From Gnetum montanum (lineage: Eukaryota > Streptophyta > Gnetopsida > Gnetales > Gnetaceae), in assembly GCA_015680685.1 (NCBI GenBank), contig MNCI01023332.1, positions 129,163 to 193,162 of the forward strand: a DNA stretch of 64,000 nucleotides. The letters are read 5' to 3'. Both the position numbers and the translations under genes were made by a program. Of this stretch, positions 1 to 10,677 are shown one piece after another (within the stretch, counting starts at the first letter, position 1; the number at the start of each line of letters is the position of its first letter). The notes under the pieces were generated by a model, which saw nothing but the letters and a program-made list of their open reading frames with translations, had not been told where the DNA came from and did not search any database.

Positions 1-1584
1 GTGGGATTCAGATCTGTATGGAAGATCCATGGTTACCGGATGTGGAAAATGCGGATCGGGTAATAGGTGGGAACATTTTGACCAGATGCATAGAATTTTA
101 CAATGTACAAGGTGCAGTGTGACCAAGATCTCTTATGCTGGCATGTGCAATCTGCAACATAAGAGCTTGATACACTAAAAAATGTGAAATGTGTAGAGAA
201 TGTTAAAGTAAAAGAGTGGATCTAGATGTCTGGCCTCCGGATCTATAGATCTATGCTATTTTCTCTCTGCCAAAGCCTTCAACATGCATGGATCTGGCTC
301 TGGCATGTCTGCAGCATATCCTAGCATTAGCATCTGGCATCCAGTGTCTAGCGTCTAGCATCCCAGTGTTTATGCTATCCATACGTTGGTGTTAGTGTGC
401 CAACGTGAATTTCAGTGTGTCCAATATTTATGATGTATTTTGAGCCCATTTTTAACCTATGAGACCTGTTTTCAGAGTGGATCTGCATGCCTGAGGTCAA
501 GAGGGTGTGCACATCTATTTTGACCTAATTTGGAGGCTGTTTTGGCATACTTTTGGTTGATCACGCTATGGTCATGCTACCAAGCATGACCTTAGCATGA
601 CCTCAGCATGACCTCAACGTGACCAAGTTTTTATGCCATGTTTTGAGCTAATTTTTGGATGCTAATGCCTATATTGATGTTCAACTGCTGCCTGCTCTCC
701 AGGGTGGCCTAGATGCTAAATTTGACTCCATTTTACTACTATTTTAGGCCAGTTTGGTTTGGTCACACTGTGGTCATGCTAGCCAACGTGAGCTCAGCGT
801 GACCAACTGAAAATGCCATGTTTGAGGCCTAAATTATGAATTTTTGAAGCCTGTGAACATGTACAAGTGCTACATATCCCTAGGGGTTGCTCGGATGTCG
901 AAAAGATAATGCCTGAAAATGGTTGATTTGCCCTATTTTTGTTTGGTTATGCTGCAGCGTGACCAACTGAAAGTGCCATGTTTGAGGCCCAAATTTTGAT
1001 TTTCCGGAGCTTGTGAACATGTACAATTGTTGCCTGGCTCCTGGGAGTTGAATTAATGTCAAAATTCTACCTAGAGGTGCCTAAATCGAGCCGTTTTTTT
1101 TTTGGTCACACTGTCTTCACGTTGTGCAACGTGACCTCAGCATGACTAATCAAAAGTGGCTCAAGACATGTGATTCTAAGCTTAAATTTTGAGATTCCAA
1201 AGGCTGGGAGCTGCAGGGGACATCGGCAAAGCTCATGGAGGGTCCATGTGCTCGAATCTGGGCTATTTGGGCTTGATCTTGGGGCCCTAGAAGTTGGTCA
1301 CGCTGTACACCTGTTGGTCTTACATTGGGCAGCGTGACCATAGCATGACCAAAGTGTATACAGCAAAAACCATGCATTTTGAGCCTGACACCCTAGATTC
1401 TAGATGCTGGGAGTTGGAGCAATCACCTGTGGGCACCGAGGGGGCTTTACCTATTCAATCATGTGTCTTTTCATGCTATTTCGGAGGCTCTCAAGTTTGG
1501 TCATGCTATACTCTTATCGGGTAGCAGCATGACTTAGCTTGAGTTCTGTTCAAAAGTGCTAGGCCAAAATTTTGTGGTGCTTCA
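1..1584 (-). mobile_element. LTR of a Tat-like element (J), outer end
   Basis: Read on the minus strand from 1584, the sequence starts TGAAGCACCACAAAATTTTG, closely matching the first bases of the E LTR (TGAAACACCACAAAATTCCG), so this is the 5' end of a related LTR. On the plus strand it ends in CA and is followed by AAATG and then by A's 3' region, which continues as in the related element G (near 59692). J therefore inserted into A. No inner LTR end or primer site is seen down to base 1, so the LTR is longer than 1.58 kb or the window cuts it. It carries degenerate repeats rich in GCGTGACC and, near its left end, AGCGTCTAGC-like words. No coding sequence is recognised. Confidence 0.75.
540..1545. 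repeat. Degenerate tandem array, about 160-200 bp units
   Basis: About six units follow one another. Each has a GGTCACGCTG-like word, then one or more CAGCGTGACC-like words (its reverse complement), then a stretch resembling 'ccatgtttgaggcc...gaagcctgtgaacatgtac'. Starts are near 560, 755, 940, 1100, 1295 and 1498. Units are diverged by substitutions and indels. Related units occur at about 63420-63850 in the LTR of F. Confidence 0.7.
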
Positions 1585-1742
1585 AAATGGATAAGACACA
1601 CATACACGCATAAATAAAAGAAAAAGAAAAATTATCAATGATGTTGTAAAAAAACAAGAAGAGTTAAAGAAATTATTGAAACAAAAATGTGCAAAACAAA
1701 AATGTGTAAAAAATATTAAAAAGAACTGAGGGCCTCAATTGA

Positions 1743-2960
1743 TTAGCACAAGTGGCCATCTCCCCCATGACTGAATTGAAATGGAGAGATCCAAAATAGT
1801 GAGCAAGGTCGTCTACTATCAAAGGTGTAATTTCCACTGGTTGTTCTTAGTTCATGGAAGGGTTTTGTTTTTTGCACATTGACCAATAATCTCTTATCAA
1901 GGCTTTCAGGCTTGTATATTGTCATGGCTCCCGAGGGAAAGGTTGTATAAATAATGTAAGGTCCTTCCCACAATGTTTGAAGTTTCGTGCATTGTGGTAC
2001 ATGCGTAGGGTTCCAATAAAGGACCTTATCTCCTGGTTGGTACTTAACCTTTCAAATTCTTAAGTCATGACATTGTTTGTTATGTGCCTTGTGCAACTTG
2101 TTTGATGACAGGGAAACCAATCAATTTTCATCTTGCATGTTTAGAGTTGTCAATCTTTGTTTTTGTGCTAGGTCAAGGTCAAGGTGGAGGTCACATGCCA
2201 TGGACAGTGTACGAAGCTCAGTTTGAATTGGAAGCTTTGGGAGTTTTCTATACACTAACTCATAAGGAGAGTAGCCTATAGGGAGTTTCCAAGTGGAGTG
2301 GTATGCCTAGAGAGCATCATTCAGTTTAGTGCTCCAATCTTACCTATACTTTCTAATTGTCCTTGTTAATATTCTAGTAATCTCCCGATTAGTGACCTCG
2401 GCTTGGCCATTAGCTTGGGGGTGATAAGGGTAGTTAATTTATGTTCAACCCCTAAGCGTTGCATCAATTTTCAAAAGGTTGCACCCATGAAATGCATTCC
2501 ATTATTCAAGATAAGTGCATGTGACACACCAAACCTATTTATGACTTGTTTTTGTACAAATCATGTAGTTGTAGATGATGTGTAGTATGTTATAGAAGCT
2601 GCTTTAGCCCATTTTGTTAGATAGTCAATAGCAATAATGATATAAGCTTTTCCATTGGACATTGGTGTAATGGGCCCCATAAAGTCTATTCCCCAAATGT
2701 CAAAGGGTTCCAAAGGTTTAATCCATTGTTGCAGACCCTCCATTCTAGCAGTCATTCCACCATCACATTGACAGCACTCATAGGATTGGACAAACTGACG
2801 GGCGTCCCAAAATAGTGTTGGCCAGTAATATCCTACAAGCAGGATCTTAATAGCCGTTCATCTCCTTGCATAGTAACGCCCACAAGGGCCTTCATGAGCA
2901 TCCTAGAGAACTCTTAGTTAGTTCCTATCGGGCACATACCATCAAACCAAGCCATCAGGA
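1743..2960 (-). pseudogene. A integrase (decayed)
   Basis: The minus strand encodes the end of pol. A core segment at 2561-2755 contains WGIDFMGPITP, with the first catalytic Asp. Further on, the position of the second catalytic Asp reads LNNG where the family has DNG, a G-to-A change. The C-terminal part at 1743-1973 has the GPY-type motif WEGPYII and ends in HGGDGH. No chromodomain follows. Stops and frameshifts separate the parts, and the zinc-binding N-terminus near 2760-2960 is badly damaged. The enzyme would have inserted the element's cDNA into nuclear DNA. Confidence 0.8.
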
Positions 2961-3184
2961 TAGACTTTGTAAAGTTGTCCTCTAATCTCCATGAAGTAAT
3001 TGGTTTTGTGAAGAAATTATTGTTTCTTCCTAAAGTCCAACCCCTATGGCGTTTTTTGGAAAAGGAGATAGGTGAGAATGCCATTATACCAATTTGTGTC
3101 CATGGTTTAGTTATTCACTACACCAGCAAAGAGGGTTTCATTAGGAAAATGATCAGATATGGCATATTCGTCCTCTTTGCTATC

Positions 3185-4440
3185 CTAGTGGAACCGAGAT
3201 AAGTGATCTGCAACTATGTTCTCGGTGCCTTTTTGATCTACTATCGTTAGATCAAACTCTTGAAGGATTACCAACCAATGTATAATACAAGGGCTAACCA
3301 TTGGCTTCTTCATGAGGAACCTAATTACAGTATGATCCATATGAATGTACACTTTGTAGCCTAACACATAGTGCCTAAATTTATCCAGTGCAAACACTAC
3401 AACCATTAATTCCTTTTCTGTAGTTGTGTAGTTGAGTTGTGCACCAGTGATACTCTTACTTGCACAGTGGATGTAATAAGGGCATTTTTGTTCATCTAAC
3501 TATGTCAGTATAGCTCCTAGGACATAATTAGATGCATCGATCATTATATGGAATGGTCTGGACTAGTTAGGGGCTTGTAAAATGGGAGTTTCCACAAGCC
3601 TTTATTTTAGATTTTGGAATGCTTGTTCACATTCCCTGGTCCATTCTAATGATGCATCCTTCTTCGTTAATTCTACCAACAGTTTGGCGATCTTGGAGAA
3701 GTTCTTAATGAATCTCCTATAGTAGCCAGTGTGTCCAAGGAATGATTGAATGTATTTGATAGTTTCTGGCTAGCGAGTGATTCCTTGGATGACCTTGACT
3801 TTTTTCGGATCTACCTCTATTCCTGACTATGAAATCTTATGCCCTAGTACTACGCCCTCTTGAACCATCAAATGGCTTTTCTACCAGTTTCGCTTTAGGT
3901 TGATTTCTACACATTATTTTAGCACTTGCTCTAATCAGTCTAGGGCTTGATCAAAGCTTGTCCCATAAGTGGAGAAGTCATCCATGAAGACTTCTACTCT
4001 GTTTCCTATTTGCTGTTGAAATATGCTCAAAACTAAATGTTGAAATGTGGCAAGGGCATTGCACAAGCCAAATGGCATTTGTTTATATGTGAACGTTCCC
4101 CAAGGACCAGTGAACATTATTTTGGCTTGATCTTCTGGTGTGATTTGTATTTGATTATATCCACTATACCCATCTAGAAAACTATAATAGAGATGCCCCG
4201 CTATAGTGTCTAAGACTTGGTCAACGAATGGCAATGGGAAATAATCCTTGAATGTTGCCATGTTCAACAACCTAAAATCTATACACACCCTCCATTTACC
4301 TCCCTTCTTAGGCATGATTACTAGAGGAATAACCCATTCACTATCAACAATGAGATATACGAACCTAGCCTTAAGAAGTTGTTCTATCTCTTGTTTTACT
4401 ATTTTTTTTCAATTTTGGGTTCAATCGCCTTTGTGGTTGT
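3185..4440 (-). pseudogene. A reverse transcriptase and RNase H (decayed)
   Basis: The best-preserved RT block, 3935-4315, reads PKKGGKWRVCIDFRLLN, then FLDGYSGYNQI, FGLCNA and VFMDDFS, so the FMDD catalytic Asp pair is present. RNase H sequence (3185-3406) includes VVVFALDKFRHYVLGYK and ends NIVADHLSR. Between them (3407-3934) the frame is recognisable against the other copies but broken. The domain order RT-RNase H-IN is that of Ty3/gypsy, and FMDDFS is typical of Athila. Confidence 0.85.
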
Positions 4441-4520
4441 TTTTGAGCTTTCATGGAGGGGTCTGTGTAAATCCTATGCTAGCATATCCTAGGATCTATT
4501 CCAGTTAACTTGGGATATGA

Positions 4521-5460
4521 CTAGGCAAAGGGTTTTGACCACTTGTTTATTACTTTCAGCAGTCTCTCTTTTTGATTGGGAACAAGTTTCGCGTTAATGA
4601 TTACCGATTTTCCATTTTCAATGGTCATATACTCCAGACTGGTGGGCAATGATTTCAGATCAAAGGGCTCTTGTTTAAATCTCTCAGGAATTTCCAACTT
4701 CCCCCAGCTGATGTTTTCAAGGCTAAGGTTTGAAAGTTGGCAACGGACTTGCTCAAGTGTGTTTGTTCTTCCAATGTAAGCACTAGTTATTCCCTCAGTT
4801 AATTCCATGCATGTTATCAAGTTAATCTCTTGATCAGCCATCAGCCACAGGGTGTCCTCTTGTCATGTGGCTGCTGCATATAAGCACCTTTGTATATTAA
4901 TTTCTTGTACACACCGATTGCATGCAGGCAATTCTAAACTTTGCATAACCCATGATTTTTGCATACAATGGCACCTTGTGTCACTGTATGTGATGCATGG
5001 AATTTTCTTCTTCTCGATCTTTCCAAAAGGATTTTTCTTGGATATTTCTAAGGAAAGATCATGGATTTCTAGGCATACATCTATAGTGCTTAGCCATTCT
5101 TTTCCCATTATAATTGGGAAGTCCCCCTTACCGTTGTTCACTTGTATCACTAGGAAATCAGCTGGATATGACCAACCACACATAGTGGTAATGATGTCCT
5201 CCACCAGTCCCAAAGGGACAGTGATGGACTAGTCAGCTAGCTCTAGTCGAATATTACTCTTCCTTAGTGGAGGCAAGTTCCAGGCTCTGTACATCTTTTG
5301 TGATATTAAGTTGACTCCAGAACCTGAGTCCAGAAGAGCTTTACATGGTTCGTTCCCAGCGACTTGGAGGTAGATTAGAGGACTTCCAGGATTAGAGAAT
5401 TTCCTGGGAAGGTGGCCCACCTTGATCCAGTCTGTGATGGTATGTGTTAACATAACCGTG
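4521..5460 (-). pseudogene. A protease and protease-RT linker (decayed)
   Basis: The protease part (5229-5453) has the active-site stretch ALLDSGSGVNLIS (D-S-G). The following block (4863-5213) contains GDFPIIMGKEWLSTID, the equivalent of the flap and ILG region. A stop near 5229 separates them. The 4521-4841 block is the spacer before RT, with LEIPERFKQEPFDLKSLPTS and a KPLPSHL-like motif seen in Athila polyproteins. The enzyme would cleave Gag-Pol in the virus-like particle. Confidence 0.8.
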
Positions 5461-5959
5461 TGTGTTTAGCTCTATTTTTGATTTGAAGGGGGTCCCAAGA
5501 CTTTATTTGGTATGGAGGTGGTTAGATGTTCAACCGCTTGTCATGGTAAGGGCTTAGTTGGATTGTTGATTCTGAAGAAGGATCTTTTCAACATAAGATT
5601 GTTAGAACCAACTATGGTTTGAGGATTCGAAGCCCTCGTGACATTGGATTGTTGGGGTTAAGTGGGGAATACCCCTTGCATTGTTGGAGCAATTGATAGT
5701 GGAGCTATTGGTGTAACAGTTGCGAGTCAATTTATAGGATGGTATGCATGTGGTGTGTCTCTCCCAGGAGAAGGAGTCTTATAATACTCCTAAGCTTGGT
5801 AGTGACATTGTGGGGTTACATGATCCATAGAGTCACTTGGAGAAACTGGCTACTGCACATGATAGCCATATGAATCTGGTTGCCAGTAAGGGTATTGTTG
5901 CCTAGGCGGTGGAATCCCCCATGACTATGGGTATTGTCACTACTGGTGTTGCTCGATAG

Positions 5960-7997
5960 GTTATGGTAGATTTCCACTTGGATAATATGTTAAGGGTTGG
6001 TGGAACTGCCTTGGGTTACCTTGGGGATAAGGTAACCTTCGGGGTGATTGTCGTTTGTTAAGTCTTGGGTTGAGTGCATACACCCTAGACTCTTGCAGAT
6101 GTGAGATTATTAGGCAACATCCCTTAGGATGGTCATATTGGCAGATCTCACATCCACCATCATTGTCTATATTAGAACCCACAACCTCATCGACGATAGT
6201 CATTTTTCCCTTACCCTTGTTACATGCATGGTCTGAATCTCTCCTCTTTTTCTTATTATGGTTACTACTTCGCTTCTTATACTCCTCTACGATTTTTAAA
6301 ATAATTTTAAATCTACTATCTAAGGAGTCCCACATTTAATCTACCTTAGCTGACACTTCAGTTGTTAACTTTTGAAGTGGCAAGGTTTTTCTATTCACTA
6401 ACTCCTCGAGTGGTGACTCATCCTCTTCCTCACAGAATCTTACTCCTTTCTTTCAGAGGCAAGGATCGCGATTATACTCTTCCGTGCTTTCTCTTTTCTA
6501 TAGCTCATCTTCTTCTTTAGCTACTTGCTCCAACAATCTATGAACCTCATGGGATCTAAGTTCAGATAATCTTCCTTGGGCATATGTTCCAAGGGTTCTC
6601 CTAGTTTCGTGTCTTAGCCCATCTACAAGATGGCATAGTTGATCTTGTTGTGCGTAACCATGGCCTAGGCAACAATGTAGCAATGCACAATATCAGCCCA
6701 TGGCAGCATCCAAGGGTTCGTGATTACCTTTCTTCCATCCTTGGATCTGCTTACGCAAGTTGGACACTCTGAAGTACATTTGGTATTTATCGTTAAACAA
6801 TTCCAACATCATACTCCACCTCCTAATGGTTTCCAGTTCTAAGGACTAGTACCAACTTTTCACTTCTTTTATGGATGTCCTTGGGAACAACTTTAACTTC
6901 TGCCACTCGTTTTCAATATTCTACAAGGCACAGGCATCATGAAATTCCTATAAGTGATTCTGCAGATCAGCATTGTATCCCCCTTCAAATTGTGGGATAT
7001 TATTCATGTCTAGTCTCTTGATCCGACTATCTTTTTGTTGCCTTATAGGTATTCTAACTACCTTTGTAATGTCTAACATACTTCAGGTTGCTAGTAGGGG
7101 TTCTTCGTTGTCATTTCTCTCATGGCATCTATGATGCCTACACGGTTCCCTACTTTCCCTTCTTCCATACCTTGATTCTCTCAAATGCCCTCATCCTCGC
7201 TCTCAACTCTCTCATTGAGATCTCTCATTTTGCTTATCCTTACCCTTATCTTCACAGTTGGGCTCTTGGTGACTACGTCCTAATGTGGAAGGAGAGCATA
7301 AATGATGTGATGAAGGGGAAGAAGAAGGAGAATCATCACCATGATGATGTTTCCTACCTTTCCTTCAATGATCTCGACCACTATCGTGATGACAATCAAA
7401 ATGCTTGTTCTTATCTTGTGTTTGTGTTCCCTCATTGAATACTTGGTGTTCATGGAAATTAGAACTAGGGTTTTGAATCATGGGGCGAAGGTTTTGATAC
7501 CCAACCTCCTCACTATCGTTAAGAGGAGGAACATCATTTTGTGGAGAACCTATTAAGATAGGTTCACCACCCTTAATTTCTCTTAAGATGGGCAAAGCGT
7601 TATGGGGGCCTTTGCCCTTCAATGATGTGTGGTGACTCTCCTGCCGCAAGTCCCATTGACATTGCACTTCTGTGGGATGGTATTCCCTCATGTTGTAATC
7701 ACATGCAACATACTCAATGTATAATTGTGACATGCCAATTCGTGCAAGGGCATGAAGGAGCATGTTGGGGGAGGCTCTATCTGGAGGCAACACTATGTTA
7801 CCCTCTAAGTCTCTCCATCGCAGTTGTTCATCTTGATGGAAGACAAAGGTAAAGTTGGGTATATATTCATCATGATGAATATATACCACACTGAATTATT
7901 AAGGAACTGGTGGTTCTTGGTTATGTATGTTGTGTCGTCAACTATCTCTAGTGTTGGTCCTAGGCGGTGAAGTGCTTTTGTGTGGAGAAGAAGACAT
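5960..7997 (-). pseudogene. A gag (decayed)
   Basis: The inferred start is the ATG at 7997, whose MSSS context is shared with B (10678) and D (39688). Downstream are pieces of capsid sequence (PNFTFVFHQDEQLRWRDLEG within 7365-7889; GTYAQGRLSELRSHEVHRLL within 6498-6683), a basic region, and a nucleocapsid segment CEICQYDHPKGCC at about 6110-6150. That knuckle is spaced C-x2-C-x3-H-x3-C, not the usual C-x2-C-x4-H-x4-C. Several stops and frameshifts break the frame. Confidence 0.75.
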
Positions 7998-8124
7998 CTT
8001 AGTTTAGTTTGGTGTGCTATTGAAAATTGTTTAAATTTTCTTTTGATTAACCCTAAGGGTTCATTTAAGCTTCCCAATGATGTGGATGATTTCCTATGTT
8101 CTACTTAGCACACAAACAACTTAG

Positions 8125-8142
8125 TCCCCGGCAATGGCGCCA
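8125..8142 (-). other. Primer-binding site of A (tRNA-Asp type)
   Basis: On the minus strand it reads TGGCGCCATTGCCGGGGA, one base after the LTR's terminal CA. It is complementary, with one mismatch, to the 3' end of plant tRNA-Asp(GUC), the primer used by Athila-lineage elements. Confidence 0.9.
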
Positions 8143-8143
8143 A

Positions 8144-8889
8144 TGATGAGCAGCGAGGTACCCCTACACTCAACCATACAAATACGAGCGTTACATGTGC
8201 AATCCAGTCAAAATCTGTAGACTAAGTGCCTACACACCTTATGAAACACCTAAGGTTAACTAGTCGTTGTCCTCCCAAACTCACTTGTATTTGTCACGGT
8301 TGTATGGTTATATGATTTTTTTATATATTTTTCTCTTTTATTGCCTATGCTAATGAGGGATAGGGTGAAGAGACTAAGTAACTAACTTTAACTAACTAAG
8401 CCTTAATTACCCTAGCATCAATATCCGTTCCCACTTACTATTTCACACCCTGAACCAATGCAATGCTGCTGGGATTACCAAGCATAACGCACATGCTCGA
8501 AGCGGTCGTACTTAATGCACTTAACTAGGAGTTAAGGGTTGAGAGAGATTTAATTAACTAATAAAGCATTTAAACATTTAACATTAATTAAGTGCTATTT
8601 ATCTTAGTCCATATATTGCAAGGTTTATCCAAAAGTTCATCTTTATTGTCGTACACAATTGTGTGCTCAAATACAGAATTGCTTGAATAAAGATCCGTTC
8701 ACTTTGGGACTCCTACTATGGGTACATGGAAATTATTCTAACTCTGGAATGGAAAAATGATAAGAGTTTGGCTAAGGTCTAGATCTAGATGGAGAAACAA
8801 GGGAGAGCCACCTCTTATTTATAGAACTGGCAGCGATATGTGATATCGTGTATGTGATATTGCGGCCCATGCAATATCGTGTCCCATCA
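8144..8889 (-). repeat. 5' LTR of A
   Basis: The LTR is about 746 bp. On the plus strand it begins TGATGAGCAGCGAGGTACCC and ends GTGTCCCATCA, giving a TGATG/CATCA terminal inverted repeat. It is alignable with the LTRs of I, D and G. Near its U3 end (8830-8885) are ATATCG words of the GATATCGC array seen in its relatives. A minus-strand TATA box, TATAAATA, lies at 8816-8823 within a block conserved in all copies. Confidence 0.9.
8816..8823 (-). promoter_or_regulatory. TATA box in A LTR
   Basis: TATAAATAAGAGG on the minus strand. The same block occurs in the LTRs of I (14881-14888, 47994-48001), D (34256-34263, 40518-40525) and G (57875-57882), always just downstream of the ATATCG-rich array. 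Likely core promoter. Confidence 0.65.
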
Positions 8890-9671
8890 CCCATGTCTAG
8901 TTTTGAGGATTCTTATCATATGCTAACCACTAGTAATTATTTTTTTAAAATTTTGATCAAGTATATTAATTATCACTTACCAAGAGCTACTATCTTATGA
9001 TCATTTTCAATAAGGTATGTAAAGAGCTTGAATAGGGGATGATCATTTTTTATTAGGCTTTTAAACATCCCTTTTTTTTCACCGACCATTAAAGCACTAC
9101 ATAAGATCTAATAATTTTTCTACATAAGATGCATTTTCATTTTGCAAATCACTTCATAATTAGAAACTATATGTGTGGCTATTTTTTTTCTTTATAGTTC
9201 TTCCATGTCACTCTAATATCATATCTAATACACCAAAAATCATGAAAGAAATTAATATTGACAAAACAATAAATATAAAATTAACCATCAACATAGCTTC
9301 ATTCTCAAAAACATAGTGGATACCCATGTCTAGCTATGAGGATTCTTATTTGATGCTACCTATAATTCTCTTTGATTATTTTCTTTTTGATATTTTAAAG
9401 TATATTAATTACCAATTATTTCTCACTAGTGAATTATGTTATGATAATTTTTAGTAAGGTATGCACAATAGCCTGAATTGGGGATGATTAGGTTTTATTA
9501 GGCCCTTGGACAACTACTTAAAGTGATGGTCAGGAGCTTGTTTCTTAAGTTATAAGAACTAGATTTGAGCTTAGGCACATCCACTTGAAAGAGGCTAGGT
9601 TTTTATTCATCCACTATCCTCCCAGGACCCCATCTTGGCAAGATGAGAATTGAGCCTTTAGGTGATGATTA
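8890..9671. other. AT-rich target DNA with a direct repeat
   Basis: No gene is recognised. The stretch starting CCATGTCTAG at 8891 recurs at 9325 and the two run parallel for about 180 bp. Sequence at about 9064-9220 also resembles the DNA right of B (54037-54230), as expected if B landed in the second copy of a repeat of roughly 435 bp or more. This is the oldest DNA at the left of the nest. Confidence 0.55.
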
Positions 9672-9676
9672 TTAGA
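9672..9676. repeat. Target duplication of B, left copy
   Basis: TTAGA here and CTAGA at 54032-54036 flank the outer LTR ends of B; four of five bases agree. Confidence 0.6.
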
Positions 9677-10516
9677 TGATAAACATGTTTTTGGCATTGC
9701 TTGTGATGTCACGTATGCAACGTCAGGGTCCAACTACGATGTCGCGTATGTAGCATCGAGGTATATACCCCAAGTCTTAAAATACTATGCCTAGGCTCTA
9801 GTTTTGCATAGTTTTGGAGTTAATTTTCATTTAGAGTAGTGAAGCTCTTAACGTTTCTTCTCTCTACAATTAGAATATTTTCTAAGTGCCTACAGAAGGA
9901 ATCTAAGTATGTATGATTCTTTGTTTGAGCACTGATGTACCTAAGTGCAGTAATGTAATGGGAATAAAATGAACTCTTTTGACAATCCTTGTAGCACTAA
10001 GAATAGATTAAGAATTTTTAAATGCATTTTTCTTTCTTTCTCTTTACTTTAATGCATTTGAATTAAGCAATTTATTTCTAGTAGTTAATGAATGCAAGCA
10101 CAACCACTTCGAGCATTCATATAGTACTTGGTAACCTAACAACGCTTAACATTTGGTAGCCCAGTAGTGCTATATGTGTTCAGGATGTGTCCAGGAAAGT
10201 GGGGCAATTACTTGTGTTAAGCTTGCTAGGTAGTAGATGAATTAGATCTTTAATTACTTTACCTTTTACTCTTGTTGTACGTGGTTACATCTATAAAACA
10301 AAAAATGATAAAAATCATATACCTCAATTACACTTAAACCATACCCTTGAACTTCACAAGTGTATTTGGGAAGACAACGAATGTTCCCAATGCCCATTTC
10401 ACTTTCTATAAGAGCTAGTACATTAGATAACTATAGGTACATAGAATTCAACTGAATCACACGTAATGGCTTAGTGATTCATATGGTTGGGTGTAGGGGT
10501 ACCTTGTCGCTCATCA
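9677..10516 (+). repeat. 5' LTR of B
   Basis: It starts TGATAAACATGTTTTTGGC, matching TGATGAACACATTTTTGGC at 53191, and ends GGGGTACCTTGTCGCTCATCA. Length is 840 bp against 841 for the 3' LTR. The U3 region carries degenerate GTCACGTATGCAACGTC words. The likely promoter region is about 9760-9800 (TATATACC, then TTAAAATAC where the 3' LTR has TATAAATAC). Confidence 0.88.
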
Positions 10517-10517
10517 T

Positions 10518-10535
10518 TGGCACCATTGTTAGGGA
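10518..10535 (+). other. Primer-binding site of B (decayed tRNA-Asp type)
   Basis: TGGCACCATTGTTAGGGA differs from the tRNA-Asp complement at a few transition sites and sits one base after the LTR's terminal CA. Confidence 0.8.
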
Positions 10536-10677
10536 TATTTTTGTTGTTTTGTGCACTATCTAGAACCAAGTGAAAAGTATTTAAATCATTGAAACAAACC
10601 TAAGAGTCATATCTTATTTTACCATTACTACAACAAATTCTTAGAGCACACTGTGATTTTTATTTCACTAACCAAAA

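Larger units (their letters stand above)
1585..8889 (-). mobile_element. Athila-like LTR retrotransposon A (3' end displaced by J)
   Basis: Reading leftwards from 8889 the order is 5' LTR, tRNA-Asp-type primer site, gag, protease, RT, RNase H, integrase and the start of the 3' non-coding region, which stops at 1585 where J is inserted. The rest of the 3' region and the 3' LTR should lie left of the window. RT contains FLDGYSGYNQI and FMDDFS, and the frame has no chromodomain; with a tRNA-Asp primer these point to the Athila branch. All frames are broken by stops and frameshifts, so the copy is dead. Confidence 0.85.
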
